From the NCBI GenBank assembly GCA_019634415.1, contig JAHQVJ010000248.1:1-64000 (forward strand): a stretch of 64,000 nucleotides of DNA. The letters run 5' to 3'. The translations under genes and the position numbers were made by a program. This document shows, in pieces, positions 15,197 through 26,036 of the stretch (its first letter is position 1; the number at the start of each line of letters is the position of its first letter). The DNA is from Myxococcales bacterium. Its GTDB lineage: Bacteria > Myxococcota_A > UBA796 > GCA-2862545. The notes under the pieces were generated by a model. That model was not told the DNA's origin. It saw only the letters and a list, made by a program, of their open reading frames with translations, and did not search any database.

Positions 15197-17346
15197 GCCG
15201 CCTTCACCTCGATGCCGCGCTTGCCGTCCACCGACAGCACGTTCATCGGGCAGACCTCCACGCAGATCCCGCACTGGATGCAGGCGCTGTTCCCGTTGTG
15301 GAACGCGTCCTGGCGCTGGGCGAAGCGCTGCACGTCGATGCCCATCTGGCAGAAGCGCGTGCACTCGCCGCAGCCGATGCACTTGTCGTTACTCACGATC
15401 TGGATGCGGCTGAACCACTTGGAGAGCAGCTCCATGTAGGCTCGCAGCGGGCAGAAGAAGCGGCACCACACCCGGTTGCCCAGGTAGGGGTAGAAGGCCA
15501 CCCCCACCACCGAGGCCAGCCAGAAGTCCACCATCAGGCCGTACCATTGCTGGGCGAAGTTCTTGCTCGACGCCAGGGCGTCCGTGGCGAAGAACCCCCA
15601 GGCGTCGTTGAGGATCAGCGCCGTGGTGGGGATGGCCAGCAGCAGCACGATGCGACCGCCCCACTCGGCGGAGATGGCGGTGCTCCCGCGCGGGGCGAGG
15701 TGCCGCCAGCGGTCCCCCAGGGTCTCGGCCAGCCCGCCGCAGCCGCACATCCAGCTGCAGAAGCGCTCTCCGTGGTAGTAGACGAAGATCGGCATGGCCA
15801 CGAAGGACGTGAACGCGCCGATGCCGAGCCAGGTCAGCGCGTTGGCCGTGCTTCCGCCCGCCCACGACGGCGCGTCGACGAGCGACCAGATCGACAGCGG
15901 CCAGGGCACCGACAGGGCGTACATCTTCCAAGGGCGGTCCATGAAGGCCGGCGCGATGATCTCGGGGATGCCGAACAAGAACAGCAGCTGGAAGACGATC
16001 AGCGAGACGTAGCGCATCTTCTGGTGGCGCGAGGGGTACTTGCGGAAGGCCGCGATGCCGAAGCCGGTGATGAGCAGCGAGTAGATCACGGTGCCCCAGA
16101 AGGAGCCCGACAGCTCGCCCAGGTAGCCTGCCTGCAGCTTGAGGGCGTCGGGCACGAAGCCCAGCGGATGCTCGGGTCCGAAGGGGAACAGCTCGCGCTT
16201 CGTCTTGATGACGTAGAACAGGTACGTCATGAGCGCGAAGGAGCCGATCCAGACCGCGCGCCAGACGTCCATGTCGCCGTTCATGCGCAGGCCGATCTTG
16301 TGCAGGAAGGGCTTGGGCAGCTTGGTGCCGAGGAAGGCCAGCACGTCGTCGTTGTCGACCTCGATGCGCTCCTCGCCGCGGGCCAGCGTGACGGTGCGCT
16401 CGGTGATCTCGGCGGGCACGGTGCCGAGCTCGGCGCGGATGTCCCCCGCTGCGATCATGCCCTCGATCTTGGCCTTGTTCTTCCCCTTGGCGCGGGAGAA
16501 GGTGTCGCGGCGGTACGAGATGGTGACCTGTGCGCCGGCCTCCGCACAGGCCATGGCGGCCTCGACGGCGGAGTCGCCGCCGCCCACCACGAGCACGTCG
16601 CGGCCTGCGTGATCGTCGGGATCCTTGAGCGCGTAGGCCACCTTCTCCAGGTCGGCGCCGGGCACCTGCAGGCGGGTGACGGCTCCGCGACGTCCGATCG
16701 CCAGGATCACCCGCTTGGCGCGGTACACGTTCTTCGCGCCCTCCGCCATGTCGGGCTGGGTGGGCTCCGGATCGTGGCGCGCCATCATGCCGCCCTTGCC
16801 CACCACCGCCTCGATCACGAAGAGGCCGCCCTCCTTTCGGACGTTGACCACCTCCTCGGGCTGGTGGATGTTGAGCATGTGCTGCTCGAGGGCCTCCTCC
16901 CAGCGCTCCGTGAGGTGCTCCTTGCGGGCGTCCTCGAACCACAGGCCGCTCTTGCCGGGCAGCTCGCGCGGTTCGCTGAAGATCAGCTTGTTCTTCGGAA
17001 AGTTCTGGATGGTGGCGAAGGGCTTCTCGCGCTCCAGCACCAGGTAGCGAGCGTCGCGCTCGATGGCTGCGAGCCCTGCACCGATGCCGCCTGGCCCTGC
17101 GCCCACGATCACGAGGTCGAGCACGTCGTCGTCGGCCTTCACTGTGCGGGCCTCGTCGAGCACGTGCATGGCGACGTCGTAGCCCTGGTTCAGGGCGGCC
17201 TTGATGATGGGCGCGTCGGCGAGGTCGCCCACGATGTAGAGCCCGTCGATGTTGGACTCGTAGCTGCGGTCGAACTCGGGAAGCTCGCGGACGCCGAGCT
17301 TGCTGCTGAACTCGAAGGAGATGGGCAGGATGTCCGTTAGGGCCAC
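15193..17346 (-). CDS. Flavoprotein fused to a NapH/NosR-type polyferredoxin
   Basis: This 717-residue fusion starts at GTG 17346 behind GGGAGG. Residues 32-63 resemble the C-terminal FAD-binding end of thioredoxin-reductase-like proteins (IDGLYIVGD). A full FAD fold follows (VGAGPGG at 81-87) and an NAD(P) site near 247 (VVGGGDSAVEAA). From about 320 it has several membrane helices with the cysteine clusters CSWMCGC and WCRFFCPL, then two classical 4Fe-4S motifs (Cys656/659/662/666 and Cys689/692/695/699). It likely moves electrons between NAD(P)H and a membrane or periplasmic partner. The partner is not encoded nearby. The FAD fold appears circularly arranged, with its usual C-terminal end placed first. 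Confidence 0.85.
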   Translation of the reverse strand: MALTDILPISFEFSSKLGVRELPEFDRSYESNIDGLYIVGDLADAPIIKAALNQGYDVAMHVLDEARTVKADDDVLDLVIVGAGPGGIGAGLAAIERDARYLVLEREKPFATIQNFPKNKLIFSEPRELPGKSGLWFEDARKEHLTERWEEALEQHMLNIHQPEEVVNVRKEGGLFVIEAVVGKGGMMARHDPEPTQPDMAEGAKNVYRAKRVILAIGRRGAVTRLQVPGADLEKVAYALKDPDDHAGRDVLVVGGGDSAVEAAMACAEAGAQVTISYRRDTFSRAKGKNKAKIEGMIAAGDIRAELGTVPAEITERTVTLARGEERIEVDNDDVLAFLGTKLPKPFLHKIGLRMNGDMDVWRAVWIGSFALMTYLFYVIKTKRELFPFGPEHPLGFVPDALKLQAGYLGELSGSFWGTVIYSLLITGFGIAAFRKYPSRHQKMRYVSLIVFQLLFLFGIPEIIAPAFMDRPWKMYALSVPWPLSIWSLVDAPSWAGGSTANALTWLGIGAFTSFVAMPIFVYYHGERFCSWMCGCGGLAETLGDRWRHLAPRGSTAISAEWGGRIVLLLAIPTTALILNDAWGFFATDALASSKNFAQQWYGLMVDFWLASVVGVAFYPYLGNRVWCRFFCPLRAYMELLSKWFSRIQIVSNDKCIGCGECTRFCQMGIDVQRFAQRQDAFHNGNSACIQCGICVEVCPMNVLSVDGKRGIEVKAA

Positions 17347-17474
17347 TCGGCCTCCCTGGTGCGGTGCTCGGTCGGGGGTACGGGCACGTCGCGGACGGAG
17401 TTACGGCGCGGCTGCGACGCAGTAGGACACCGCCCGATCTTGCCGGTCGCGGCCGGAGTGTACAGGGTTGGGCC

Positions 17475-18236
17475 GTGGATCCCTACGCCTGGACCTGGTT
17501 GAGCCAGCACGGTGGCATGCTGTGGCTGCTGGTGCTGTGGGCCGGCACGATGGGCCTGGCGTCGCTGCGCGGACAGTGGATCCGAGCGTCGGTGCTGGGC
17601 ATCGGCGTGTGGCTCGGGGTCGCGTGGGTGCAGGCCGAGCTGCTGCCTTTGTGGATGGGCGAGTACCTGCCGGTGCTGCGCGGCGCCTGGCAGCTGTGGT
17701 GGGTCGGCAGCTTCGGGGTGGGGGCTGCACTGCTCGGGTTGCTGCCCCGTCGGCGGGCGGTTCCCTTCGACGCGGCCTGCCTGGTCGCCGTGGGGCTGAC
17801 GGCGTTCGGCGTGCCCGGAGCTGTGCTGGCCATCATGCTGCTCGCGACCGGTGCCCTGGCCCCGGGGCGGCGCCGTGGCTGGGTGGTGGCGGCGGTGGTC
17901 CTGATGGGTGCCGCGGGCGTGCTCCAGGCAGTGCGGGTGGAGGCCCTCGCCATGCTGGGAGGGATGCTGTCGCTGTCGACGGATGCGACGGTGCGCCTGC
18001 TCGGCGTGGTCACCTCGCTGCTGCTGGGGGGCGGCTGGACGCTGCTCACGGCGTGGTGGGCGGATCAAGCGTCGCTGCTGCGCCCGCAGCACGCCGAGGG
18101 TCAGCGGTACAGCGCGTCCACGGGCTCGAAGCTCCAGTCTTCAGCCGCCGAGGCCGCCTCCCACTCGCGGAAGGCCTCGTCGGCCCACAGTGCCTCGCAC
18201 CACGCCATGGCGGGCTCGGGCAAGGTCACGCAGTAG
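17475..18236 (+). CDS. Hydrophobic membrane protein, 3' end overlapping the GST gene
   Basis: Starting at GTG 17475, the protein has 253 residues with six to seven hydrophobic segments up to about residue 210 (WLLVLWAGTMGLASL, VGAALLGLL, LLGVVTSLLLGGG). The last 40 residues are Ser/Ala-rich and lie antisense to the GST gene, so the frame overlaps GST by 136 bp at the 3' ends. Such a long convergent overlap is unusual: either the true end was lost by mutation of an earlier stop, or the tail is real. The family is unknown. It is divergent from the flavoprotein fusion and may share its control region. Confidence 0.55.
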   Translation: MDPYAWTWLSQHGGMLWLLVLWAGTMGLASLRGQWIRASVLGIGVWLGVAWVQAELLPLWMGEYLPVLRGAWQLWWVGSFGVGAALLGLLPRRRAVPFDAACLVAVGLTAFGVPGAVLAIMLLATGALAPGRRRGWVVAAVVLMGAAGVLQAVRVEALAMLGGMLSLSTDATVRLLGVVTSLLLGGGWTLLTAWWADQASLLRPQHAEGQRYSASTGSKLQSSAAEAASHSRKASSAHSASHHAMAGSGKVTQ

Positions 18237-18754
18237 GTGCGCAGCCGCGTGGCGACCGGCGCGTAGAAGGCGTCTGCGATGCTGCGCTGCCCGAACAGCC
18301 AGCCGCCAGAGCGCTGCTGGCAGCGAGTCCACATGGCGGCCAGGCGCTCGAGCTCCTCCTCGGTGTCGGCCGGCAGCTCGGGGCGGCGCTGAAGGCGGCG
18401 CCGGATGTTCATGGGAAGATCCCGTCGGATCGCGGTGAAGCCGCTGTGCATCTCGCACGTCACGCTGCGGCAAAGGGCGCGCTGGACGCGGTCGGCGGGC
18501 CACAGACCGGGCACCTGCTCGGCGGCCCACTCGGCGATGGCCAGGGAGTCCCAGATCTCGGTGCCGTCGACGTGCAGCGCCGGGACTCGCCCCGAGGGGC
18601 TCACCTGCTTGACCGCGGGGATCTGGCCGCGCCCGTAGCCCTCGCCGTCGAGGAAGATGACGTGCTCCTCGAAGGGGAGCTGGGCCCAGCGAAGTACGAG
18701 CCACGCCCGCAAGGACCACGAGGAGTAGTTCTTGTCTCCGATGTGCAGGAGCAT
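18101..18754 (-). CDS. Glutathione S-transferase family protein
   Basis: The protein has 217 residues from ATG 18754. The N-terminal thioredoxin-like domain begins MLLHIGDKNYSSWSLRAWL, where the SSWSLR segment carries the likely glutathione-activating serine, and has the cis-proline region SGRVPALHVDG and the gamma-glutamyl-binding WDSLAIAEW. A helical C-terminal domain follows. This N-terminal pattern is typical of bacterial and plant-like zeta/tau-type GSTs. The substrate is unknown. It overlaps the 3' end of the membrane protein gene on the other strand. Confidence 0.87.
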   Translation of the reverse strand: MLLHIGDKNYSSWSLRAWLVLRWAQLPFEEHVIFLDGEGYGRGQIPAVKQVSPSGRVPALHVDGTEIWDSLAIAEWAAEQVPGLWPADRVQRALCRSVTCEMHSGFTAIRRDLPMNIRRRLQRRPELPADTEEELERLAAMWTRCQQRSGGWLFGQRSIADAFYAPVATRLRTYCVTLPEPAMAWCEALWADEAFREWEAASAAEDWSFEPVDALYR

Positions 18755-18774
18755 GGGGCGGGCACCGAGGAGCG

Positions 18775-19755
18775 TCAGGGACACCCAGGATAGCGGATGG
18801 TCACCGGGACGACCGCGAAGGTCTTGCCGCCGGTGTCGGAGGCCCAGCGCACGATGTCGGCGTCCACGTCGCCGCACAGATCCGTGGGCAGCAGCGCGCC
18901 TGGATTCACCGTGGTGCCGGTCACACCCTCGATGACGTCGTAGCTGATGCCTCCGTGATCGAGGGTCCAGCCATCGGCGCTGATCACGATGCCTCCGCCC
19001 GAGTAGTTGGACGTGATCTGCGCCCGCAGCAGGTGGGATGTGTCCCACTCGAGCACGGCCCCAGGGGCAGGCAGCTCGACTGCGACGGTGGGGGCCTCGG
19101 GGGCCGGTGGCTGCACGTCCACGTCGACCTGCACCGTCTCGCTGGCCTCGTAGGCGTTGGTCACGGTGACCGACAGGGTACGGGGACCCACCGTGGTCAG
19201 GCGAACGCCGTAGGTGGCGCCGACGGCGGGGAACGGGGAGCCAGACGGGGAGCTTTCCCAGACGAAGGCGTCATCGGGCAAGCCACCCGGAGCCGACAGA
19301 TCCGAGGCCTCCGCCTCGAGCAGCACCCACTCGCCCACCACGGGGGTGGCGTCGGTGATGGGCGACAGCACCGTCACGGTGGGGGGGCCGAAGACCACCT
19401 CCACGCCCACGCTGGCGCTGCCCGTCAGCCCCTCCCTGTCGGTGGCGGTCAGCGTGATGGTGTGCTCGCCCAGGGTCTGCAGTGCCCAGGTGAGATCCGA
19501 TCCGCTGCCGAGGAACCCGTCCAGATCCGAGCTCCACTCGAGTGCGCAGCAGGCATCGGCGTCCTCGAGATCGGTGGCGCCTCCCACGAAGCGCATCAGG
19601 CTGTCGGGTCCGGTCAGCGCAGCCACCTCACCCTCGGAGGGACTCAGGATGAGCACGCTGGGCGCTTGGTTGCCCTCGGTCTGCTCGGGTCCTTCGGAGG
19701 AGGGCTCGGGGCAGCCCACGAGGGCGAGGACGACGAGGGGGCTGGTTCGGTACAT
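18775..19755 (-). CDS. Lipoprotein with PKD/Ig-like domains
   Basis: The protein has 326 residues with lipobox LALVGC (Cys15) and a Ser/Glu-rich linker. It then has two or three Ig-like or PKD-like beta-sandwich domains, indicated by repeated patterns such as GEHTITLTATDREGLTGSAS and GPRTLSVTVTNAYEAS. Such domains serve as surface spacers or adhesion modules. Start ATG 19755 has AGGAG at good distance. It is followed by the GST gene (20 bases) and preceded by a second small lipoprotein gene. Confidence 0.82.
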   Translation of the reverse strand: MYRTSPLVVLALVGCPEPSSEGPEQTEGNQAPSVLILSPSEGEVAALTGPDSLMRFVGGATDLEDADACCALEWSSDLDGFLGSGSDLTWALQTLGEHTITLTATDREGLTGSASVGVEVVFGPPTVTVLSPITDATPVVGEWVLLEAEASDLSAPGGLPDDAFVWESSPSGSPFPAVGATYGVRLTTVGPRTLSVTVTNAYEASETVQVDVDVQPPAPEAPTVAVELPAPGAVLEWDTSHLLRAQITSNYSGGGIVISADGWTLDHGGISYDVIEGVTGTTVNPGALLPTDLCGDVDADIVRWASDTGGKTFAVVPVTIRYPGCP

Positions 19756-19782
19756 GGTGGCTCCTGCGGGGATGTGGGGGGA

Positions 19783-20229
19783 TCAACCGTCGAAGGCGGC
19801 GTAGAGCGTCTGGCTGCGGATCTCGTCGTCGGCGTTGAACCAGATCCCATCGGGGCCAGGCCCGGCGTAGCCGGTGGCCTCGAGGCGGTTGCCGTGCTCG
19901 TCGTAGCGATAGGTGGCGTAGACGCTGGGGCTCGCCGTGCGGAAAGTGTAGGGCTCGTCCTCTACCCACAGGGTGTGCACAGTGGCGTAGGCCAAGGGCT
20001 CCAGGACCCCGATCCGGATCTGGTCGGTGTCTTCCACGATCCGGGCAGGGATCGGCCCGGGTCGACCCAGGGCCCGCAGCTCGAGATGGCGTGCCGGCTG
20101 CTGTACGACGGGCTGCACCAGGACCGACACGCCGACGGAGCCCGGTGTGGGCACGCTCATCACCACAAGGGCATCGTCGGTGCATGCCGACAGGCACGTC
20201 AGGATCACGACCGTGCGGGGTGCAGTCAC
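19783..20229 (-). CDS. Small lipoprotein, unknown function
   Basis: This 148-residue protein has a signal peptide and lipobox LTCLSAC (Cys16). The mature part is beta-rich, with RYDEHGNRLEATGY and a GPDGIWFNADDE calcium-loop-like segment near the C-terminus; that segment resembles loops in RHS or beta-propeller proteins. No family was recognised. The start is GTG 20229 behind GGAGG. It lies between the PKD-like lipoprotein and the di-haem propeller protein on the same strand, which suggests an envelope gene group. Confidence 0.72.
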   Translation of the reverse strand: MTAPRTVVILTCLSACTDDALVVMSVPTPGSVGVSVLVQPVVQQPARHLELRALGRPGPIPARIVEDTDQIRIGVLEPLAYATVHTLWVEDEPYTFRTASPSVYATYRYDEHGNRLEATGYAGPGPDGIWFNADDEIRSQTLYAAFDG

Positions 20230-20329
20230 GCAGCGCCTCCATGGAGGAGGTCTACGCTGCGAGGCTCCGGGTCGGACTTAGCTGGGGCCCGTGCGACTTA
20301 AGGCGCAGTTGCACGGCTCATCCTGGCCC

Positions 20330-22186
20330 TCAGAGGGTCTCGAGGTACGACACCAGGGCGTCGACCTGTGGTGGGGTGAGATCCGAGACGTCTCCGTGGT
20401 TGGTGCCCCCGCACTCCGGATCGAACCGACGCGTCAGGCTGGTGGCGCACCCGGTGTGCATCAGGGGCAGCCGCTGGGCGACGCCCCGCAAGCTCGGGGT
20501 CTGGAAGACGCCGCCCGTACCCACGTCGTGGCTCTGGTTGTCGGTGAGGATGCCGTCCACGTGGCAGGCCGCACAGCCGAGGTCGACGAACAGCTGCTCC
20601 CCTTCGCTCACCTGCGTCGTGGTGCCTCGTCCGCTCGTGGGAACGGTGGGCAGCCCGTCCATCCAGTCCGCCATGTCCTCCACGTCGGCATGGGACATCG
20701 GATCGCCGCCCATGCGGATGACGAAGGTCTCGTCCATCAGATCCGCCATGTCGTGCAGATCGCCCTGCCAGTGGAAGGGAGCCGTGTCGAGCAGGCCTCC
20801 CACGAGGGACTGCGTGCGCCGCGGCCCGACGTTCTCGAACGTCCAGACGTAGCCGTCGTCGGCGCCCTCGGGGTGGCAGCTGGCGCAGGAGACGCCGAGG
20901 TTCGCGTTGCGATGGAACAGCTCGAGTCCGGCGTGGCCGGCCTCACCTGCCTCGTGGACCACGGTGTTGCCGATCCGCACCTTGAAGGGCGGTCCCGACA
21001 CCGAGACCAGGCGCCCGTCGACGTTGGACGCCACGCTGTGGATCAACGCACTGCCGGCCGCGCGTGTGGAGCCGGGGATCACGCAGGTGGTGGACCGATC
21101 CCACAGGGTGTCGACGTCGATGTCGACCAGCGAGGCAGCGGACATGCTCCCGGGCTTGGCACCCGCCACGGCCATCACGATGGTGTCGTCGGAGACGAAG
21201 GTCAGATCGGTGGGGACCGCAGCCGCCCAGATGGCACTGGAGGTGATGGGGTCGCCTTCCGTGGGGACGTGGGTCAGCGCGGTGTGCACGATGCCAGCAC
21301 ATCTCCGGCCAGGGGTGCCGGGCTCCGATGCCTCGGGGGGACCGTAGTAGGGCGGAGGAACCTCCAGGTTCGCCTGATCGGGTGTGGTGCGGATGGTGGT
21401 CGAGGACAGCCGCTGGTGCAGCACGGCCACGCCGTCCTCGGGGTGGGGCACCATCCGCCAGGCCACCCGACCGTCGAAGCGCACGTCCACGGGGGGGCGG
21501 GAGGCTCCGTTGAGGAACTGCTCGAAGCGAGCCGAGGGAAGCTGCTCGGTGCGCAGGACGTTCCCGGCGCCGTCGAGCTGGATGACCTGCCCGGCCCGGA
21601 AGCGGCTCACCCAGATCCGATCGGACCAGGGATCCACCACGACGTCTCGCAGATCTGGCCCAAGCTCGAGGCGACGCAGGATCTGCACGTCGTCGAACTG
21701 GATCAGCTCCCCGCTGCCACAGGCCACCCACAGGGTGCCGTCGTGGCCACTGTCGATCCCGCGCGGAGCGGGGCACACCCAGTGCTGCGCCACCACGCTG
21801 AGGTCGGAGGTGGACAGCCCGGTGACGTGCCCGCTGCGCCGCTGCGCCACCCACAGGGTGCCCGCGTCTCCCTGAGCCATGCGGTTGGGCTCGGAGTTCT
21901 CCGGGAGCTGCTGCACGGCCTCCACCTCGAAGGTGTCGAGGTTGACGAGCACCACCTGCCCACTGTGCACATCGGAGGCGGCCACCCGGATCCCGTCGTG
22001 CAGCGTCAACGTGGCGCCGCCCACCACGGGGGTGGAGACCGGAACGTCCCAGTCCTGCTGCTCGGTGGTCGGGGCGTCGCTCGGGCCTTCGGTGTCCACT
22101 GCAGGTGGCACGGACTCCCCTATGGCCGTGGTGCCGCCACAGCCCACCAAGCAAGCCAGCCACGCGGTCCTTGACATCGTCTGCAT
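20330..22186 (-). CDS. Di-haem cytochrome c with N-terminal beta-propeller (lipoprotein)
   Basis: The start ATG 22186 has GGGGG upstream and yields a lipoprotein signal (LACLVGC). The N-terminal 380 residues form a YVTN/NHL-like beta-propeller with repeated strands such as GTLWVAQRRSGHVTGL and DRIWVSRFRAGQVIQLD. The C-terminal part has two haem c motifs, CASCH (434-438) and CAACH (538-542), with surrounding sequence like the bacterial cytochrome c peroxidase/MauG family (for example GLLDTAPFHWQGD). It is probably a periplasmic or surface redox protein. Whether it has peroxidase activity, or acts on a protein substrate like MauG, cannot be told. Confidence 0.86.
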   Translation of the reverse strand: MQTMSRTAWLACLVGCGGTTAIGESVPPAVDTEGPSDAPTTEQQDWDVPVSTPVVGGATLTLHDGIRVAASDVHSGQVVLVNLDTFEVEAVQQLPENSEPNRMAQGDAGTLWVAQRRSGHVTGLSTSDLSVVAQHWVCPAPRGIDSGHDGTLWVACGSGELIQFDDVQILRRLELGPDLRDVVVDPWSDRIWVSRFRAGQVIQLDGAGNVLRTEQLPSARFEQFLNGASRPPVDVRFDGRVAWRMVPHPEDGVAVLHQRLSSTTIRTTPDQANLEVPPPYYGPPEASEPGTPGRRCAGIVHTALTHVPTEGDPITSSAIWAAAVPTDLTFVSDDTIVMAVAGAKPGSMSAASLVDIDVDTLWDRSTTCVIPGSTRAAGSALIHSVASNVDGRLVSVSGPPFKVRIGNTVVHEAGEAGHAGLELFHRNANLGVSCASCHPEGADDGYVWTFENVGPRRTQSLVGGLLDTAPFHWQGDLHDMADLMDETFVIRMGGDPMSHADVEDMADWMDGLPTVPTSGRGTTTQVSEGEQLFVDLGCAACHVDGILTDNQSHDVGTGGVFQTPSLRGVAQRLPLMHTGCATSLTRRFDPECGGTNHGDVSDLTPPQVDALVSYLETL

Positions 22187-22209
22187 GAAACCCCCGAAAC
22201 GGTCTGGCC

Positions 22210-22239
22210 ACAATGCCCGCTCCCGTCCAAGAATGTCAA
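22210..22239 (-). promoter_or_regulatory. Probable sigma70 promoter of the di-haem cytochrome gene
   Basis: On the minus strand a perfect -35 TTGACA (22239-22234) is followed after 18 bases by CATTGT (22215-22210), a moderate -10. This places transcription start about 15-20 bases before the ATG at 22186. An A/T-rich palindrome CAAAATTTTG lies at 22237-22246, overlapping the -35, and could be an UP-like element or operator. Confidence 0.5.
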
Positions 22240-22253
22240 AATTTTGGGACGTT

Positions 22254-24383
<2,130 letters not shown>

Positions 24384-24425
24384 CGGGGGCGGGTAGCACG
24401 GCACGAGCCGTCTTGTCGGCCAGGT

Positions 24426-25304
24426 TCAGTCCGCGTCTCGCAGGGCCACGAGCGAAGCCAGGTCGCAGCCGCCCTGGGCCGCCAGGAACGTGCGCACGGA
24501 CGCGGGGCAGTGCGCCGTGGGGAACAGCCTCCGAGCGTGCTCTGCACGACGGCCTGGCACGGCGAGCACGCCCCTGAGGCAGGGCAGCCCGGGAGCGAGG
24601 TGAGCGTCGATCTCGGCGTTCGTGGTGGCGCGCGTGCGCGCCGCGCCCAGGAACGCCACCTGCACGCCGATCCAGGCCGCGCGCTCGTCTCCCCAGGAGC
24701 GGGGCGGCGGTAGGGCGGCCAGCGGTCCAGGACTGGCCTCGTTGGCGCGACCTGCGAAGGCGTCGAAGAGCTGCCCGATCATGGGTCCAGGGCCCGCACA
24801 CGCTTGCTGCTCCCCCACGAGCCAGCGCTCCCGGTCCAGCAGGGCGAGGAAGGCATCGGCGTCTCCGAGGCTCGCGAGCGGCGCCTCGGCGATGCCGTCG
24901 TCGGCCAGCAGCACCGCCGTGAGCACCTGGGAGAACCCCAGGCTCGCCTTGTACAGCGCCGATAGGGCGCGCGGCACCGGTACGCCGGGGTGCAGCGTGT
25001 CGTGGATGGCGGGCGCGCGCGTGCCGGCGATGCAGGCCCACCAGGCGGCGTGCACCGATCCTGCAGGGGTGGTCTGGCGGGCGAGCCAGGCCCCTGCCGC
25101 CACCACCTCGGGCCACACCGCCGAGAGCTGCCGCAGAGCGGTCTGGTTCATGGGATGGCCGCGTCGGGCGTCGTGGTAGGGGCAGGTCCGCAGCTCGGTG
25201 GCCGCAGGGTCGTAGTGCCGCGAGCCGATCTCCCCGACCGGCCGCCCGTCCTCGTCGATCAGGTCGGCGGTGGGATCGAATCGGACCGTGCCGTGATCAG
25301 CCAT
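24426..25304 (-). CDS. Hypothetical protein, 292 residues
   Basis: I do not recognise a family. The protein is mostly helical, Ala-, Leu- and Arg-rich, with no signal peptide. Its N-terminus has a short charged segment (DLIDEDGRPVGEIGSRHYDP) that looks like a separate small beta region. An internal ATG (MNQTALRQL) 51 codons in could also serve as a start. It is followed by tex (42 bases) and preceded by a small exported-protein gene on the same strand. Confidence 0.65.
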   Translation of the reverse strand: MADHGTVRFDPTADLIDEDGRPVGEIGSRHYDPAATELRTCPYHDARRGHPMNQTALRQLSAVWPEVVAAGAWLARQTTPAGSVHAAWWACIAGTRAPAIHDTLHPGVPVPRALSALYKASLGFSQVLTAVLLADDGIAEAPLASLGDADAFLALLDRERWLVGEQQACAGPGPMIGQLFDAFAGRANEASPGPLAALPPPRSWGDERAAWIGVQVAFLGAARTRATTNAEIDAHLAPGLPCLRGVLAVPGRRAEHARRLFPTAHCPASVRTFLAAQGGCDLASLVALRDAD

Positions 25305-25322
25305 GTCCCTGGGTAGCGCGAA

Positions 25323-25886
25323 TCAGACGCGCTTGGTCTTGGCGGCCGCAGTGAGCTCGACCTGCTCGTTGATGTCGACCACGCCGGACTCGGTGTCGAG
25401 CCCACCCGTCAGGTGCACGGGCAGATCGGGCACGCCCTCGGGCCAGGCGAACTTGTAGGGGCCCATCTGGTGGCGCTCGCCGCTGGCCAGCGGGGCGAAG
25501 CGCGGGATCGGGCCCATGCGCGACATGAACTCGCGGCGGTCGCCCTCGTGGATGCGGCCGAGCTCGAAGGGCTCGCCGTCGATGTCGATGGTGGCCACCA
25601 GCCAGGCCCCGGGCATGCTGCCGCGGGCCACCATCACCTCCACCGCCTCGGGCTGACGGTTGACGACCTCGAGCTGCACCTTCAGCACGCTGCGCGAGCG
25701 CTTGGCGGTGGCGCGGATCCCGACGTCGGGCGGGCCGTCGTGGGGTGCGGGTGCCTGGGCCTGGCGCTGGGGTACCTGCTTCAGCTGTGGCTTCTTCTTG
25801 GCCACCGTGTCGCTGGCGCGAGCGGTGCCGGCTGCGCCGAGGGCGAGCACGAGGGAGCCGAAGGTGAAGCTGCGTCGTGTGGCCAT
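25323..25886 (-). CDS. Exported hypothetical protein
   Basis: The protein has 187 residues with a signal peptide that starts MATRRSFTFGSLVLALGAAG, a twin-arginine-like start, with cleavage near ARASD. A Lys/Gln-rich linker precedes a beta-rich domain (about 60-185) with VLKVQLEVVNRQPEAVEVMVA and a DxD segment (TIDIDGEPFELG). The ribosome binding site is an ideal AGGAGG 8 bases before ATG 25886. No known family. The gene lies 149 bases from the divergent alcohol dehydrogenase. Confidence 0.72.
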   Translation of the reverse strand: MATRRSFTFGSLVLALGAAGTARASDTVAKKKPQLKQVPQRQAQAPAPHDGPPDVGIRATAKRSRSVLKVQLEVVNRQPEAVEVMVARGSMPGAWLVATIDIDGEPFELGRIHEGDRREFMSRMGPIPRFAPLASGERHQMGPYKFAWPEGVPDLPVHLTGGLDTESGVVDINEQVELTAAAKTKRV

Positions 25887-26036
25887 CCGAGAACCTCCTG
25901 AGCACCGGGTGCCGATCCAGATGTAGGGGATTGACGGTCACGCGACTGTAAGTGGTCGGTAATCGCCCGCCCCGTGGTGCTGACCCCGTCGACGGCGGGT
26001 GGTTCCGACGGATGCTGGCCGAGGTAGGAGTCCCTG
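25887..26036. promoter_or_regulatory. Divergent intergenic region before the alcohol dehydrogenase
   Basis: This 150-base gap lies between two divergent starts. On the plus strand a TTGACG near 25931 could be a -35 for the dehydrogenase, but no good -10 follows at 16-18 bases. On the minus strand TTACAG with a TACATC-like -10 at longer spacing is possible. Both are weak. No strong repeat is visible. Confidence 0.25.

Noticed and set aside
18955..20301. Long plus-strand frame of 448 codons
   Set aside because: It lies antisense to two lipoprotein genes that have signal peptides, ribosome binding sites and recognisable domains.
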